DNA from: Casuarius casuarius
Lineage: Eukaryota; Chordata; Aves; Casuariiformes; Casuariidae
DNA: 64,000 bases
Assembly (NCBI GenBank): GCA_003342895.1
Contig: PTFA01000028.1
Location: 3,327,581 to 3,391,580, forward strand
Direction of reading: 5' to 3'
Of this stretch, positions 1-13,300 are shown in pieces. Every line of letters starts with the position of its first letter. Within the stretch, counting starts at the first letter, position 1. A program made the translations under genes and the position numbers. The notes under the pieces were generated by a model, which worked only from the letters and a program-made list of their open reading frames with translations, was not told the DNA's origin and did no database searches.

Positions 1-3000
1 TAAATTCCTCATGCCATTTTGGAGTTAAAACCCTGTTTCATTTAAAAGCTGGACTCCTGGCTGGTAACTTGTCTGGGATAGTGGGTGGCAGGTCAATGCA
101 ATTTGAAATGGCCAAGATAGAATAGGAAACCATGAAAAATGGAGCAATTACACTGCAGGTCAAGGTTTGCTGTGGGGTGGCATGGTTTCAATTTGGCACT
201 GAAGCATGGCAACAAGGCCACTAGGTATGTTCATGTATTTTTGTTATCAGCCATTTCCAAGCAGTATTTGAGAAGGGGGAAGGGGAAAATGCAGGAGCTT
301 GAAGTTAGCTTGAATGATTAGCTGCTTATAATGCACTTTTTTTTAAGGAGACTATTGTTAACCTAACTGGAATAAAAACATCCATATAAAACCATGAGAA
401 TTGTGCGCTATTTGCCAGATTCTAGATCAAAAGTGCTTGAACTGTTTTATATAATTTTTTGAAAAATAAAAAAATGCACATCTGGCCTGACAACCAGTCT
501 GCCAAGTTTTAGCCTAATGAACTTTGAAATTAGCCTCCTACTAGCAAGCCTCAAGACCCAGGCTTCTAATAGAGGTGCTGGACAGACATTTATAGCCAAA
601 AGGCACTTGTATAATGACAATGCTCTGTGCTGGCACCTAATTGACAGACAGCATGTTCTTTCGTGCTAACGAAACTGTTTTTAATTTGTCCCTCATCATT
701 TATCAGCTGGCACATGAAATCTGGATGTTAAAATTTTATCACATCAGAACAAGTTACTGTAGCCATAAGTCCAGCTGCAGAACACACATCAACAGCAATC
801 TGTTTACACAGCACAGCTCTTCACTTATGGTCCCATTCCTTTTGCTTTACGATGCAGACCCAAAGTTGGTTGAAAACCTTCTAAAAGCTTTTGCTGAAGC
901 TGGAGTTTGTTGGAAACACCCTTTTACTTTGTGTTTTCCTGATTGCCAGATGGGAGGAATGCCGATACTCTAAAAGAAGTGAAAGGTTCTTGCTATGCTC
1001 AGCCCAGAGAGCCAAATGCTCATGAAGAAGGAAGCATTTCTTGCCACAATTAAACTGCAAAGTGTATTAAATAAAGCCATTTTAAAAATCCCTTGTCAAT
1101 TGAATCTCCTCTTGGAACTACATTTCATGATAAGACGTAGTGTCAATTAGGACAAAAGCTGTTTGGAAAAAGCCATTGACTAGCTGTCACTTGCAAAAGT
1201 CCAACCAGTAAAGAAAGCATTTGTGTCCACCAATTTTCTTTGCAGTCAGGCAGGTGAAGGGGTACATGCAATCCAATCACCCATTTTGTGAATGCCCCTT
1301 CTGTGTACCAGCAAACTTGGAAATGTTTTTAAATCAAGCCTATGTATCTGAATTCTGGCCAAATCCAAGTGAGAAGGTATTTAGGCCTCAGTGCCACTTG
1401 ATCCCCAAAGGGATGATGGCACACACAGAATTGCTCTTATTAACTAATTACTCTTATTGCTACTCCACCATTACTAAGCCTGGAAATGTCTTCCTCCTGG
1501 ATCATTCATTACTAAAACTCTTTATACTCTTAGCTAATCATATCCCTGCATAAAGAGAAGTTAAATTATACTGATTCAGTTTAGACAGCTAGTTTAAGCA
1601 AAGACAACAAGGACTTTAGACTCAGCTGATCATATCCACTAGATTTCCACTGACTCTAAATGAATCCTCAGATGCCCTCAGATCCCCCAAGGGATCCTAG
1701 CTCAGATGTAGATCTCTGCAGTTGGAGGCATCGATATGAAATGAACTGCATCCAGGTGCTTCCCCCCACGGCTACTGGTACAGAATTCCCTGTTCTATTG
1801 GAGAAACGTAGGAGCAGCTCTTGCTACCTGCCATGGGAAACGGCTGCTTGTGGAGCAGTGCATGATACTTGTGTTCAGAGGCAGGATCTGTCTGTGATAA
1901 ACAGACTCACTGGGCACATCCATCCTCCTCAGTGCTCCAGCACTGCGGTAATTAACTTCCCAGAGATTCCCACCTTAGCCCCCAACAGACCCTATGGCTT
2001 AGGATGTGAGTGCTCACAGACGGAAGGACAGGATAATCACGTGTTTTCCTAAAAGCACTGTCCACTGGAAATCATTGCAGTTTGTTTCTGCAAACTATCT
2101 AGAGCTTGTTGACAGCATAACACAACGCTGAGTTTGTGTAAGAGAGAAGCTGAGATGGAGATACTATAAGGGGAACTAGAATACTACATCTTGGTATGTG
2201 TAATGAAGGCCCATCAGTCGCGTCTTACAGCTACAGCCTTCACGATCTCTGTGTATAAAGAAGGGTTGCAGCTCTGTACATTGCCGCTGCGGTGTACTCC
2301 AGGCAGCGGCTGCAGGCCAGATCCAGTTCAGGGGATGCTTTTATCTGGCATGCTAACTTGTCCTCAGAGGAAACAGAGAGCAGATATCCAGGCAGTGAAT
2401 GTATGCAGGTAGAAAAGCGGGGGGAGGCACCCCTTATTCCCAGCCTGGATGACTTGTCAGAGAATGGCTTAGGGATGCTGCTTCTACCTTTTTTACCCAC
2501 CCAGAAGGAGAAAGGAAGAGAAAAAATTGTTAGGAAGAAGGGTCCAAAACCTCTTATGGTTACCCTGACTGCAGTAATGCATTCTTGATAGTGATTTCCA
2601 GATTTTAAAAATTTTCAGTACAGCTAATTCGAGGTAATGTAACTTAAGCCAATGGCATTCCTATATGAATTCCTTTTGTTAATCCTTTTTGTTCTTTTCT
2701 AAAACATTGTTGCCCCTGATTCAGGGCTTGCACATCCCAGTGCTAACATCCACAATTTTAGATTTATGCTTTTGCCTTTAAATCGTTTTTAAAACCAGCA
2801 ACACAACCGAGCTCCCTGGGCAGAGGCCTATGGGAATATATTTTCCAAATCTCTGTATGGGAGGTTGGTACACAAATCTTGTTTACACATAATGGGATTT
2901 GTGCTCTTTTTCTTCTACACAGAAGCCTATGCCTGGTAAATTACACTCAGGCTTTGTTGAGGAAAAATAATTGAGTTTCGTCATCAGTTAAAGTGACACC

Positions 3001-6000
3001 AATGCAACAGCAGGCTAAAGTCAGAAGAATTCAAATCCTTCACTTCTCTTTCCAGAGGATTTTATTAAAATTAAAACTTTCAGCTCCCTTTGTCAAAGCT
3101 ATAAAGTTGCGTGGGCACCAGATTGCCAAATACATGTGAAAAGAAAAAAGAAAAAAAGAAAACAGATGTCCTCAACAGAGGAAGAATTTATTCCTGCTGC
3201 AGGTTTTTCTAGCTAATGCATTAATGTCGTACAACAGCACTTCCTCCTACATAGACTGGCCCTCACTGTGCTGAATGGTAATCTCTATGCTGCATCATTG
3301 CTCTGAGTATTGCTGATTGCAAACTGCTCCTGGGCAAGTCAGTGGGTGCTAATGAGAAACATCCTGCCCTTGTGTCCGGTACACAGTCTTCCTTGTTCTT
3401 CGCAATCTACAAGAATGGGCTACTTTTAGCATCACTCACTCAATAGCTTTTACGTTTAGATTACAGGAATATTCCTATGAATACTGTAATAGATTTCATA
3501 GAAACCTAAAAGGCCATATCTTGTTATATATTGCAGTGTTATCCTACAGTGTCAATTGAGGCTGACCCTAGTGTTCTCCAAGGTTTACCAACAACATCTG
3601 CGGCGCATCCTAGAAGAATTTACTGTCAACTAATGCACAAGAGAGGCAGATCCTCAGTAGGTGCAGACTACGGGGAAGTGGAGCAAAGACAATCTGAAAA
3701 GCTGCCTCCAGAATTTTTCTAAGCATCATGAAAGAGAATGATAGCAAAAAGAGGGCTGCTGAGAGCGGTGATCATTTTTGGAAACATTTATGAACAGTTG
3801 CAGCAAGCAGCAATAATGATGGACTACTGATTTAGGGGGCCCAGTTCATGCCCACAGAGCACTGACCTCCTTAAAATCATCTCTGTTCAAAGTATCAGTC
3901 AAAATGTCTCCTCAAAACAGACACAACCAGCCTTGCTAGGGAAATCTCATCCAGAAGGGTCTCGAGTGATCTCCCACTCTTTCAGTGCTCACCTTCTCCA
4001 GCCCTCACTCATAACTGGGTTATTCCCATCTTGTGCTGAGTTACATCTGATTCAGACTGGAAGCCATCCATGGTTCAGACCTGCTCTTTTAAAATTATCT
4101 GCAAAGCAACATGTACACCTCTGGCTTTTTATCAGCCACAATTAGACCACTGGATAAACTCACCATGTGGCATTTTAAAGAGCAGCAAGAGATTTAGAGT
4201 TGGAAGTGTACCATTTGCTTTTAAGCAATCTCCTGCCTGAACTGCTGCTGATATCAACCTTAAAATTTACAGTGACAGTATTTCACAGCAGAAGGCAGTT
4301 ATCGGTGCTTTCCAGAGCTTTAGGTGGACTTGTGCCAGCCTGCCTTGGAGACACAGACCTCCCTTATGGAACATGCTACAGCTTAGGGCTCCATTGTGTC
4401 AGGATTAACTCTACAGAGACATTGTCCATCCCTTGCTAGCAAGGACCCCAGCATCTTCCTGGTGTGGAGAGGAAGGAATCACACTTCTACCTCCTCCTTG
4501 CATCATTTCGGCAGCCTATCTAACACAAGATGCATGTGTGAGTGGTGAATGGGGATGAGTTGTTGATGGGGATAAAGTAAAAGTCTTAGCCCTCTCCTCT
4601 CCCACCTACTGAGCATGGTGCCATTCTGTGATGCTTCAAATGTCCTTGAAAAAGCCAGTGAGATGTAAGTGTTCACTACTCTGCAAGAATGTACATGGCA
4701 CTGGAAATACCTGTTTCAGGAAATTCCACCCTGTGTCTATAAAATGAGCATCTCCCAAGATGACCTCTCCATAAATATCTGGAAAGTGTCACCATCAACT
4801 TACAGTTAAGTCAAGATGTGAACCTTGGCTGACCTGCTGGTGTAGTTCGCTGTAATCCCTCACTTCCTCACAAAGCTGGGTGAATGGTCTGAGAAACCCA
4901 TGGACCTCTCTGTAAATCATATATCCATTGTGTTGTTTGGGGGATTTGAGGAACAGATTTCAGGAAGTAGGGAGGAATAATGATGCTCTGGGATGTTTCA
5001 TCATTTTCCATCCACAAAAGAGTTTACACATGTTGTATGTGACTTCCCCAGTGGATTTGAATTTCCTCCTTGGAAGGAACTGAACTAACTCAATGTTTAA
5101 CTTTTGAATGATATTAATCAAAAGTGTATTTTAAAAGATGGCACTCTGTAATGCGAGAATTGCTATTTCTCCAATAAAGAAATACACTGTCCATATAAAT
5201 AACAGTCAGATCTATGTGAGAGAGAATCCAATAGCTATATATTCCTGTCTACAACATTATTATAGCCTTTCATTTTGTCATCTGGCACATTTTATCTATA
5301 CTTGCAAGACATAAATGGCTGGCCTGATTTTAGATGTGGGAAATACAGAAAGATATGCAGGCATCTACATGCTGTGACTCTCTACACATTACTGTCAAAA
5401 ATGTATGCACACGTTTAGTCCATGGTTACCTGCTGTTTGCAGCCATCCAGGGCTCCAGGTATCCTGATTATTTAAGAAAACAGCTAAATAGCTTTGAGAG
5501 TTTGTAATACACTGTGGCATTTTCAGGCATGCATTTGATTAAAACCCAGACAGAGAATGTGAGAGTGTGACATCTATACTGTCTTTCAGGAAGAGAGGGA
5601 CAGTGCAGAGAGTCTGAACTAACTTTAAATTAATTGGTTTGCAACTGATAATAGCCTTGTCATGGCAGCTCAGAGCTCAGTGAAGGCCAATTTACCCTGC
5701 TAAAGAGCAATCAAGATGCATAATAATCATTTGAAATGATATTTACATTCCAAAAGGCTCTCCAAACAATTCACATCTGATTTAGTATCACTTTGACCAA
5801 TGGAAGCTTTCCCACCAACTTCCACAAGAGCAGGATCTAGCAGTGTAGCTGCAGCACTGGGGAGGCACTTCTCCCTTCGGCATTCGTAGGTAATTGGAAA
5901 GGCTCTGCTGCAGCAGTTCCGGCCCTGCACCAGGGTGGGATTATTTCTGAGGAACGGCAACCGAGCAGTGCTGCCAAAATCACACATCTGCAGCGCTAGA

Positions 6001-7689
6001 ACTGTCTGGGGCCTCCTCTAGAATTCAGGAGAGAGTAACACATACAATAAATGATGTGGAAAATAACAGATAGATGACAACTGACTACAGAAACATGAAG
6101 GGATGTGCTAAAGGAATATCTATCATGCTTCTCACTTAATGAGGTTATAACAAGAAGCAATAGATTTAAGATGCAGTTGGGAAAATCTGTCATTATTACT
6201 GGCCAGTACTTACAAAGCTTGATGTCTAACAGTATTCTCCTAAATCTACCTTCGTGTATTTAGAGAAAAATTGTTAAGGTTTTCAGTGGTCGTGAAAAGT
6301 TGCCTTTTCTCATGACCATTTTTTTCTGTATCAAGCACAAGCAGCCTAGTCAGTAAACTTTCAAAAACCTCAAAACTTTCATCTCCTACAGAAGTTTTCT
6401 CTCTCTTATACTGATAATAAGCCTCAAAATTCTGTCAACATCTGTTTATTAAAATAACTCAAAAGTCCTTTTTAAACACTTGGGCCAGCTTTGTCCTTGG
6501 ATGCATTCTCTTTGCTTCTGTAGTGTTCTCCTAAGCAGGAGCATCATCACTTCGTGACACAACATGTTCTGCTCTACCATTAAATGATGCGATGAGATAC
6601 TGTAAAATTGCAGGCTATAAAACTCCCTAGTTTATAAAGCTGTATCCTATAACCATGTGTGTACAATTAGTGTGTGCTGCCAGATTGTTAGGAACACGAA
6701 GCAAAAGCGGAGGAAAGTTGGATTTTGGACCCAGTTGGGAGATAAATAAGATCCATGGATGTATAAATTAAAAAGACATTCTGAGGTAAAAAAACATGTG
6801 AACACAGACACAGTGTTTTTGTCAAATGTAAACACTGCTGGGCGGCCTTGGCTCCAGATCACACTGAGAAGGAAAGATCTTTATTTAAAGAGCTGCTTTC
6901 TTTGCAAAAGGTAGACAAGCCTTTACCTTAAGCTGTGTCCTGCAGAGGTCACACTGCAACCAGGTTGGTAAATGCTTGAGCGTGACGGAAAACCACTTCT
7001 CGACTGAAGGGGCCCTTTTCATCACGTTGATACATGGGTTGAATCTAGATTATAACATGTACAAAGCAGTTGGTACCATTAGCCATGTAAAATTAAGAGA
7101 CTTATTCTCAACATAAGCTACTAGGAGGGGTTAGTTGCAGAATTTATACAAACAAGAGACTAGAAGGTTAATTTACTTCATAGAAAGTCACATCCTGATA
7201 CTGTGAAATTGCCCTGCTGCCCTAGTTGCTTCTGCTAACCCCTGAAAAAGGAGCCACCACTGCTATATCACCTCCTGGGGGAAGAGGTTGCTGCAGACTG
7301 AGCACCTGTATTACGCTTCAGTTTTCTTTACTTCTGTCTGTGTGTATGTGAAAGTCTTTGAAGGTCATTACCCTTGTTCGATACTTATTCCTTTGTGTAA
7401 GGTTTCAGCAGAAAAAGGAAAAAAAAGGAAAAGAAAAAGCTGGTGAGAGTCACGCTTAGAGGGTATGCATAATACTTGAAATTTATATTTGAACTCATCT
7501 GGGAAGGACTGAAAAGTCATCTTTCTCCCACTCCCACTAGTCTTCTGCTTCCTACGCCTGTGCAGAGCAAGTTGAACCTGTGTGACAGCTTTCAGAGGAT
7601 TTATATAATGCCTGTGCTATAAGTGATCTGTGTGCAATTAGTTAAAGCAATGATGGTACTAACAGCATCTGAAGGGCTCTCAGAAGCAG
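1..7689. other. Non-coding AT-rich stretch, no gene recognised
   Basis: No frame here shows a recognisable protein domain. The open frames (up to about 130 codons) have no family resemblance and no convincing splice-site pairs. There is no CR1 and no LTR. Small features seen are an A-rich tract near 3140-3165, another near 7410-7440, and a polyadenylation-like AATAAA at about 1070. The segment 640-830 is unusually free of simple sequence and repeats and rich in homeodomain-type TAAT cores, so it could be a conserved non-coding element. Conservation cannot be judged from one sequence. Confidence 0.6.
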
Positions 7690-7990
7690 CCCCCTCCCGA
7701 CCCCCGAAAGGCTGTTTCCCTTTCCGCCCCAGACCAAACGCCTGACCCCGACGGCCCGGCGCTCCGGCCAGGCGCAGCCGGCCCACGTGGACCACGCACT
7801 GCCCCGGCAGCGGAAGGAAACCAGCTCCACGGGAAGGCTGAGGCCGTCTTCCCCGCGGGCTCGCGGGGACCGCCTCAGGTCGGCCTCTCATCATAACTCA
7901 CTGCAGCAGACACGTCCCGGTGCTCTTTGGTGGGAGGCCGGTGCACCACAGCCAAAGCTCCTTGCACGGGGAGGGTCCCGGCGCATTCAT
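7690..7990. promoter_or_regulatory. CpG island
   Basis: This is a sharp GC-rich block with about 30 CpG dinucleotides in roughly 300 bases, counted by eye. The AT-rich flanks have almost none. It contains CCGG, GCGC and CCCCGCGGG clusters and a CACGTG E-box-like core at about 7784. In birds such islands usually mark promoters, often those of housekeeping or developmental genes, or non-coding RNA starts. No clear first exon follows it on either strand. Open frames across it on both strands are a by-product of the GC content and resemble no family. That it is a CpG island is seen; promoter function is inferred. Confidence 0.6.
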
Positions 7991-10900
7991 CAAACATTTT
8001 ATACGCCCCCAGACTCCTCGGAAGCTAGCTTTTCTCTTCTGTAAGGCAGAAATTGGAAAGCAGGCTCAAATGAAAACAAAAAACTCTTCCCTCTCTCCCC
8101 CACCCAGCACACATGCAATTACTTTCATTTTTTTTAAATGTCTGGGCCCAGTGCCTGTCTCTCCTCCCCTCATGCACTCCCTCCCTTTGCTTAAATGGGG
8201 GCTGTTGTTTTCCAGAGTCCCCGGGGTTACTGTTTTTGAATGGGAAGTTGCACTGTAGCAGATACGGCAAGAACTGCGTGTACTGGAGAGGCTACCTTCC
8301 CTCTCCTCCCTCTCCCCCCCTGCAAATACGTCCCTGCCGATGCCACTCGTGCTTCTTCCCACAGGTATACACAACCCCCTGCCTCCACGCTCCCTTTGGA
8401 GAAGAGCTGCAAGGGAGCAAACCATATACCCTGAGCTGTACCTTGCTGACAGAAGGTTGTATATGTAGGAGAAATACTGGATATTGGGAACTTGGAAGAT
8501 TGGGGTTAAAGTCCTTGCTTGGCTACAGGCTTCTTGTGTGACTCTGGGCCAGTTATCAAATGGCTTTTCTGAGCTGGAAGATACACATCTGCACTGAGAA
8601 AAATGCCTGGCTGGGGTCTTCTGGATAATCTCACCAGGAAACTATCAGTCACTTTGGGGGCTGAAATGCCTTTTTAAAGGCCAGCCTTTAAGTCTCTGTG
8701 CTTCAGTTTCTTTTATGAGGACAAATGCAGCAATTGCTGTAAAAACCTCAGGGTCTGTAATGAGGGCCACGTAAGTAGGAGCAGTCTAGCTTTGTTTCCC
8801 TTATGTTACCGAGCACGTGTCTGTGGAGAGGGGCGAGAAAGGCAGGAAGCATTTTTTTGCACTAGACCACGCTGTATTTCCTTGCTGTAAAAGGGCTGAT
8901 TTGTGTAAAGCACCCAGGGACTGCGATACGTAATGTTTCTTGCCATCTACAATTATTCCATAATCTGCTGACAAAAAGTGCGTCATCTTTCTCCCTCCGT
9001 CCACTCAGCATGTAACAGCCTACCTCTCCCAGCAGCTACTGGCAGAAGCAAACACCGGTGCCCAAGGAAGTTAGCAGGAAGTCAAACACGACATACTGAC
9101 CTTTGAGAAGTGTGGTGTACCAGCCAGATGGCTTGAATGATTCCTAGCTTTTAGGTAATTCACTTTGCAATTTTGATGTTTAGCTCCTACTAGATAGGTA
9201 CAAGGAAATCTGAATAATTGAAGTATTGCAATAATTTTATATAATAAAATAAATATAAAAGCAATTCTGTTTGTAGAATTAAACCAGGTTTTTATTATTT
9301 ATAATCACATTTTTATTAAAGAAATGAGCACTTGGTTTTAGTATCCTGCTCAGTCTAGCCTTTCATTTTACCAGCCTCATTAACTGATTTGAAAAAAAGA
9401 TCTCTAAAAAAGAAAATTTTATTTATAGAGAGGAGTATAGACACAGCAAAAAGTTAGGAAAAAGTTAGTTTGGTCTTGAAGTATGAAAATTTACCCTCTA
9501 AAGCCAACACGAACATATTTACTACAAGTGCAAGAAGGACAAGCAAATGTTTATTGCTTCTATCAGCACTGATGCAGAGTCTCTTTGGTTATTTCTTTAA
9601 TCCAAACAGCTTCCTGGTAGATCCAAGATGTGAGGCCTTTCTGTAATGACTTGGCAAGAGAAAGGGTCCAGAACTTCTCTGCAAACACAATTAAGTTGTC
9701 AAAGACAAGTCCCGTATTTGAATTAAAACTATAAATCTTTCATCTGCACCTACTCTACATCAAATAGCAGGAAGAGAGGCCCTCCCATCTAACAGTCTTA
9801 ATTACCAGAGCACTGCAGCCTTTGAGCCTGACAGAGCCAGTGATAGCTGACCTTGTGCTCCAGTCCCACAGTGGGATCAGTGTGATGAATGGGAATCCCT
9901 GCCTGAAATATCACAGCAAAAGGAATGGGCCGAGGTGGCAAATTAAGTGCCTAACACGCTGTTGGGCCTGCACAAATATATAATAGTGCCCTTTACTTTG
10001 ATCTGCTTACACTGGAATGAGCAGTATGTTGAAGGTTTCAGTGTAAACAAGTCAAGCTTTGTCTAGTAATAACCAGCCCTTGCCACCTCCCTTCCCACAC
10101 AGGCGCAGGAGGGAGCAGACGGAGGTGATGCTTCCCCACCTCAGCACACGGCTGCCGCGAGGTTCGTTGCACTTCAAGGAGGCAAAAATAGGCACAGCAG
10201 GTTCGATAGGGTTTTACTAATGCGCCAGCATAGTTTCTCCACGGCCCCGTGTAGGCAGGATAACTGCAGATTTCCGGTGAGAACAGGAGTTCAGAGGCTT
10301 CATTTTCCGTTTCTCTGCAGTCAGGTAGTAGGCGAGTCAGAGGTGGCTGCTGTTCAGCCTCTTCCCCCCGAGGAGCAGCAGCTCCCCCGCTGAGCAACGT
10401 GGGTGCTAGCAGCCCTCAAGGCCCCTGTGAGCGGTCTGCAGGGGGATCTCCTTTTCCATTCCAGACATCTTCAGCTCAAGATTTATGAACAGCCCTGGTG
10501 GTCAATGGGAAATACTCACAGTAGTGTGTTGGTACAAAACTGTGCGAAGGAATGCCTTAAGAGACGGCCACATTGACTGGGGTCATCTCTCTGAAAAATT
10601 ACATTTTAGGATGGGCTGTCACATCTTCTGGTATAATGATGTGATGTCTTTGTCTTTCTAGGACATTTCTGAATTTCTTTTTCTCCAATAACCATATTGA
10701 CTACTACCGAATGTTTCCATCCTGACCTTATTTTTATTTTCTCCTTATCTATTAAAGCTCCACAGTGGATTCCCCACCCTTTAATGGATCATGCTGGCTT
10801 TATTAATAGCTCAGGCATACATAAGATGTCTTGCTGTTTGACTAGTGGTATCAACTATAAAGGAGATGCATATGCCCTGCAGGAGAATCCATCTCAAGTA

Positions 10901-13109
10901 TGGTGTATCAAGTCTATAGCATACAACATTTTATACGAAAATACACAAAAAATGCCATTCCTCTCCCTCCCCCCCCCCCAAAGGCTCTTCACTGGAAAGA
11001 TATCATGCATTTACAGGTTTTGTATCATCAAACTACAAAAATCTTCCTGCTGAAGAGTTCTGCAGCAAATATTTCCCAGGTAGTGAATTCTTCAAACAAT
11101 ATTTTCATGAGCAAGATCTAATGTGTGAACACAAGAATTTGTTAGCACTGACTACATTTATACAGTTAAATCAGCTACCTTTAAATATTACAATCTTATC
11201 TTTCTAGATATCTATGATAAGTAGCATATACTCTCTCATATTATATATAAACATGTTTCTGTATGTATGCATATGTATATGTGTATATATATAGGAATAT
11301 AAGTGCTTGTCTTTCTACATTTATATTTATTCCATTTCACAAAGAAATAAGTCTGCATTTAGTTTTCTTCATGGTAGTGACTATGCTTGCCACAAAAGCA
11401 AAGAGAAATTCACCCCAAAAGCACATTAAAACAATGAAGAAAATGAAGAATATTAACCCAGGATAAAAATGATTCATAGCCTACTTTGAATCTGCAAAGT
11501 TGCCAGATTGCACCCACAGGCATTACCCTCATGTCAAAGGGAACTATTCAGCATAAGAGCAAAGGCGAAAGAGAAAAAAAAAAAAGCAATGGTGAAGTCT
11601 ATGATGACAGATCTGTGTCTTTCACATTTTCCTCAGGAGATGCTCTGTTCATCTGCTGTATGTTTAGGCAGTGGTGGGTGGGGGGTTGTTGGCTGCTCCA
11701 GAGCTGTCCTAGGAGGGTGGCATCTCCTGCCAGATTCTGCATATCTACAGCCAGGGGTTAAGAATGCAGGAGCGACTGTGAGATTCAAAGGATATAGCCA
11801 GACCTACTTGCTTTGAAGAAAAACGATGTGACTGTGCTTTAGGGCTATAGACAGACCAGTGCTTTCCCCTCCAGTGCAATTAGCGGAGATGCTTCATTAG
11901 CCTGACAAGCAAAAGGGTGTGGTGGGAATGCAAAACCCTGATGGGAACCTGGCTTTACTGAATGCCTGCGAGGCCTGCCGCTGGCTTTATCAGCAGCAGA
12001 ATTTCCCCCCTTGAATTTGTACTCTCTTGATACCAAATATGAATAATAAGGATGGGAATGGAGCATACATAACCGCATATTGCCACAGAGGGACACGATC
12101 CTATTAAGAGCAATCCACTTCTGGCAGGAAAATAGTTACTATGGAATTTAAAACAGGAAGTTGTGTCATTAACTGCACATTTCAGAGCAATACTACACTA
12201 AATATAATGAAAATCCAGAATGAAATAAGTGGCCCAGATCCTCAGCTGATACAAATTAATAGAAACCCAGTTTTCTCTAACACCCCAATCGAACAATGCA
12301 AGTTAACATGAGCTCAAGAGACTGCCGTGTGCCCTGCCCATACAGCATCACCACAACAGAAAACCTCCCCAGGGAAGCACCACTGTCTGGGGAGCACATC
12401 CCTAAATCTGTGTGCACTTAACGATGAGGAGGGCTGAGACATCACAGTCAGTCAGTCCCAGTGGTACTTCTTCTGCTGTGTATTTACTCAGAGCTGCTTT
12501 GATGACAGGTGCATTACAAATATTTCTAGCGTTATGAATATGCATGTGTCCATGTTTACAAATATTTGGAGTTGCCACGTACATAAACCATCATGCATTA
12601 TGTGCATTTCATGAGGATGCAATGGTTCTCCAATGTAAAGGAAATCCCTCTCTAGCTGCAGCTCTGAGCTGTCTTATGTATTTCATACAGTATATAAAAT
12701 TCTTATATACTTTTATTTATAAAAATTCTTTCACACAGAATGCCTTGGCTAGTGAATTGCCATCTATGTTTTCTGCTGGCCTTAGGCAAAAATGCTTATG
12801 CATCTGTAATTATTGAAGGTTATGATTGCTCCATAGGATATGAAAAACAGTAGTGGTGAGGCTGGGCGCTGAAAAGTTACACAGAGGACGTGAGATAAAG
12901 AAATCTGAGAAGACTGTGCAAAAAGGGATTGGCATGGGTACAAGGGCAGTCTTCACTGCTATTTTGACTACAGTCTATACGCACTCTTCTTTAGTTTCCA
13001 TGTGAAAGAATACTATTAAGAAAGAAAATGGAGAAGGGCTAATTTGTTTGTTATTTAAACTCTCCCCTTACCTACACAAGCCCACACACGCTAAGCATTT
13101 GTACAGATG
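7991..13109. other. Non-coding stretch with one MIR-like relic
   Basis: Apart from the MIR-like SINE piece listed separately, I recognise no gene. The stretch holds a pyrimidine-rich tract around 8085-8345, a very AT-rich patch at 9215-9310, and an uninterrupted run of eleven C at 10969-10979. It also holds a TATATG/TATGTA-rich patch at 11255-11295 and an A12 run near 11576. The segment 12230-12285 resembles the start of a widespread old amniote repeat (CCCAGATCCTCAGCTG...), but the match is short. Open frames up to 142 codons (8113-8541) overlap the pyrimidine-rich tract and look accidental. Confidence 0.55.
8490..8580 (+). mobile_element. MIR-like CORE-SINE fragment
   Basis: The stretch keeps the order of the MIR core: a GGGTTAAAGTCCTTGCTTGGCTAC-type segment, then TTGTGTGACTCTGGGCCAGTTA, which corresponds to the MIR 'tgtgtgaccttgggcaagtca' segment. 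A CTTTTCTGAGC tail follows. A second MIR-like piece (about 8690-8720, CTCTGTGCTTCAGTTTC) lies about 115 bases downstream and may belong to the same copy after an insertion, or to a second copy. MIR-type SINEs are tRNA-derived, ancient in amniotes and no longer mobile. The assignment comes from recalled consensus, not an alignment. Confidence 0.55.
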
Positions 13110-13300
13110 CCAAGACTTGCGTACGGGCATCCCTCCCGGGGCAGCCCAGATGACCAGGAGGCGGCAATCGCAGGGCGGCAGCGCGGCAGCTGCAGAGCCT
13201 GCGGCCCCCACTGCTCCTCACCTCCACAGCGCAGCTGGGCAGGCTGCGAGCGTGAGCCCTGCCGCGCGTGTTCCCGTCACACGGGCTTACACAGCGCAAG
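13110..13300. promoter_or_regulatory. CpG island
   Basis: About 19 CpGs occur in some 190 bases, including GCGCGGC and CCGCGCG clusters, flanked on both sides by AT-rich sequence with very few CpGs. Overlapping open frames on both strands (about 75-95 codons) come from the high GC content and match nothing I know. It could be a small promoter or an enhancer-type orphan island. No start exon or TATA element placed convincingly next to it was found. Confidence 0.5.

Noticed and set aside
10969..10979. Run of eleven C
   Set aside because: Homopolymer without context; it may even be a sequencing artefact, with no functional support.
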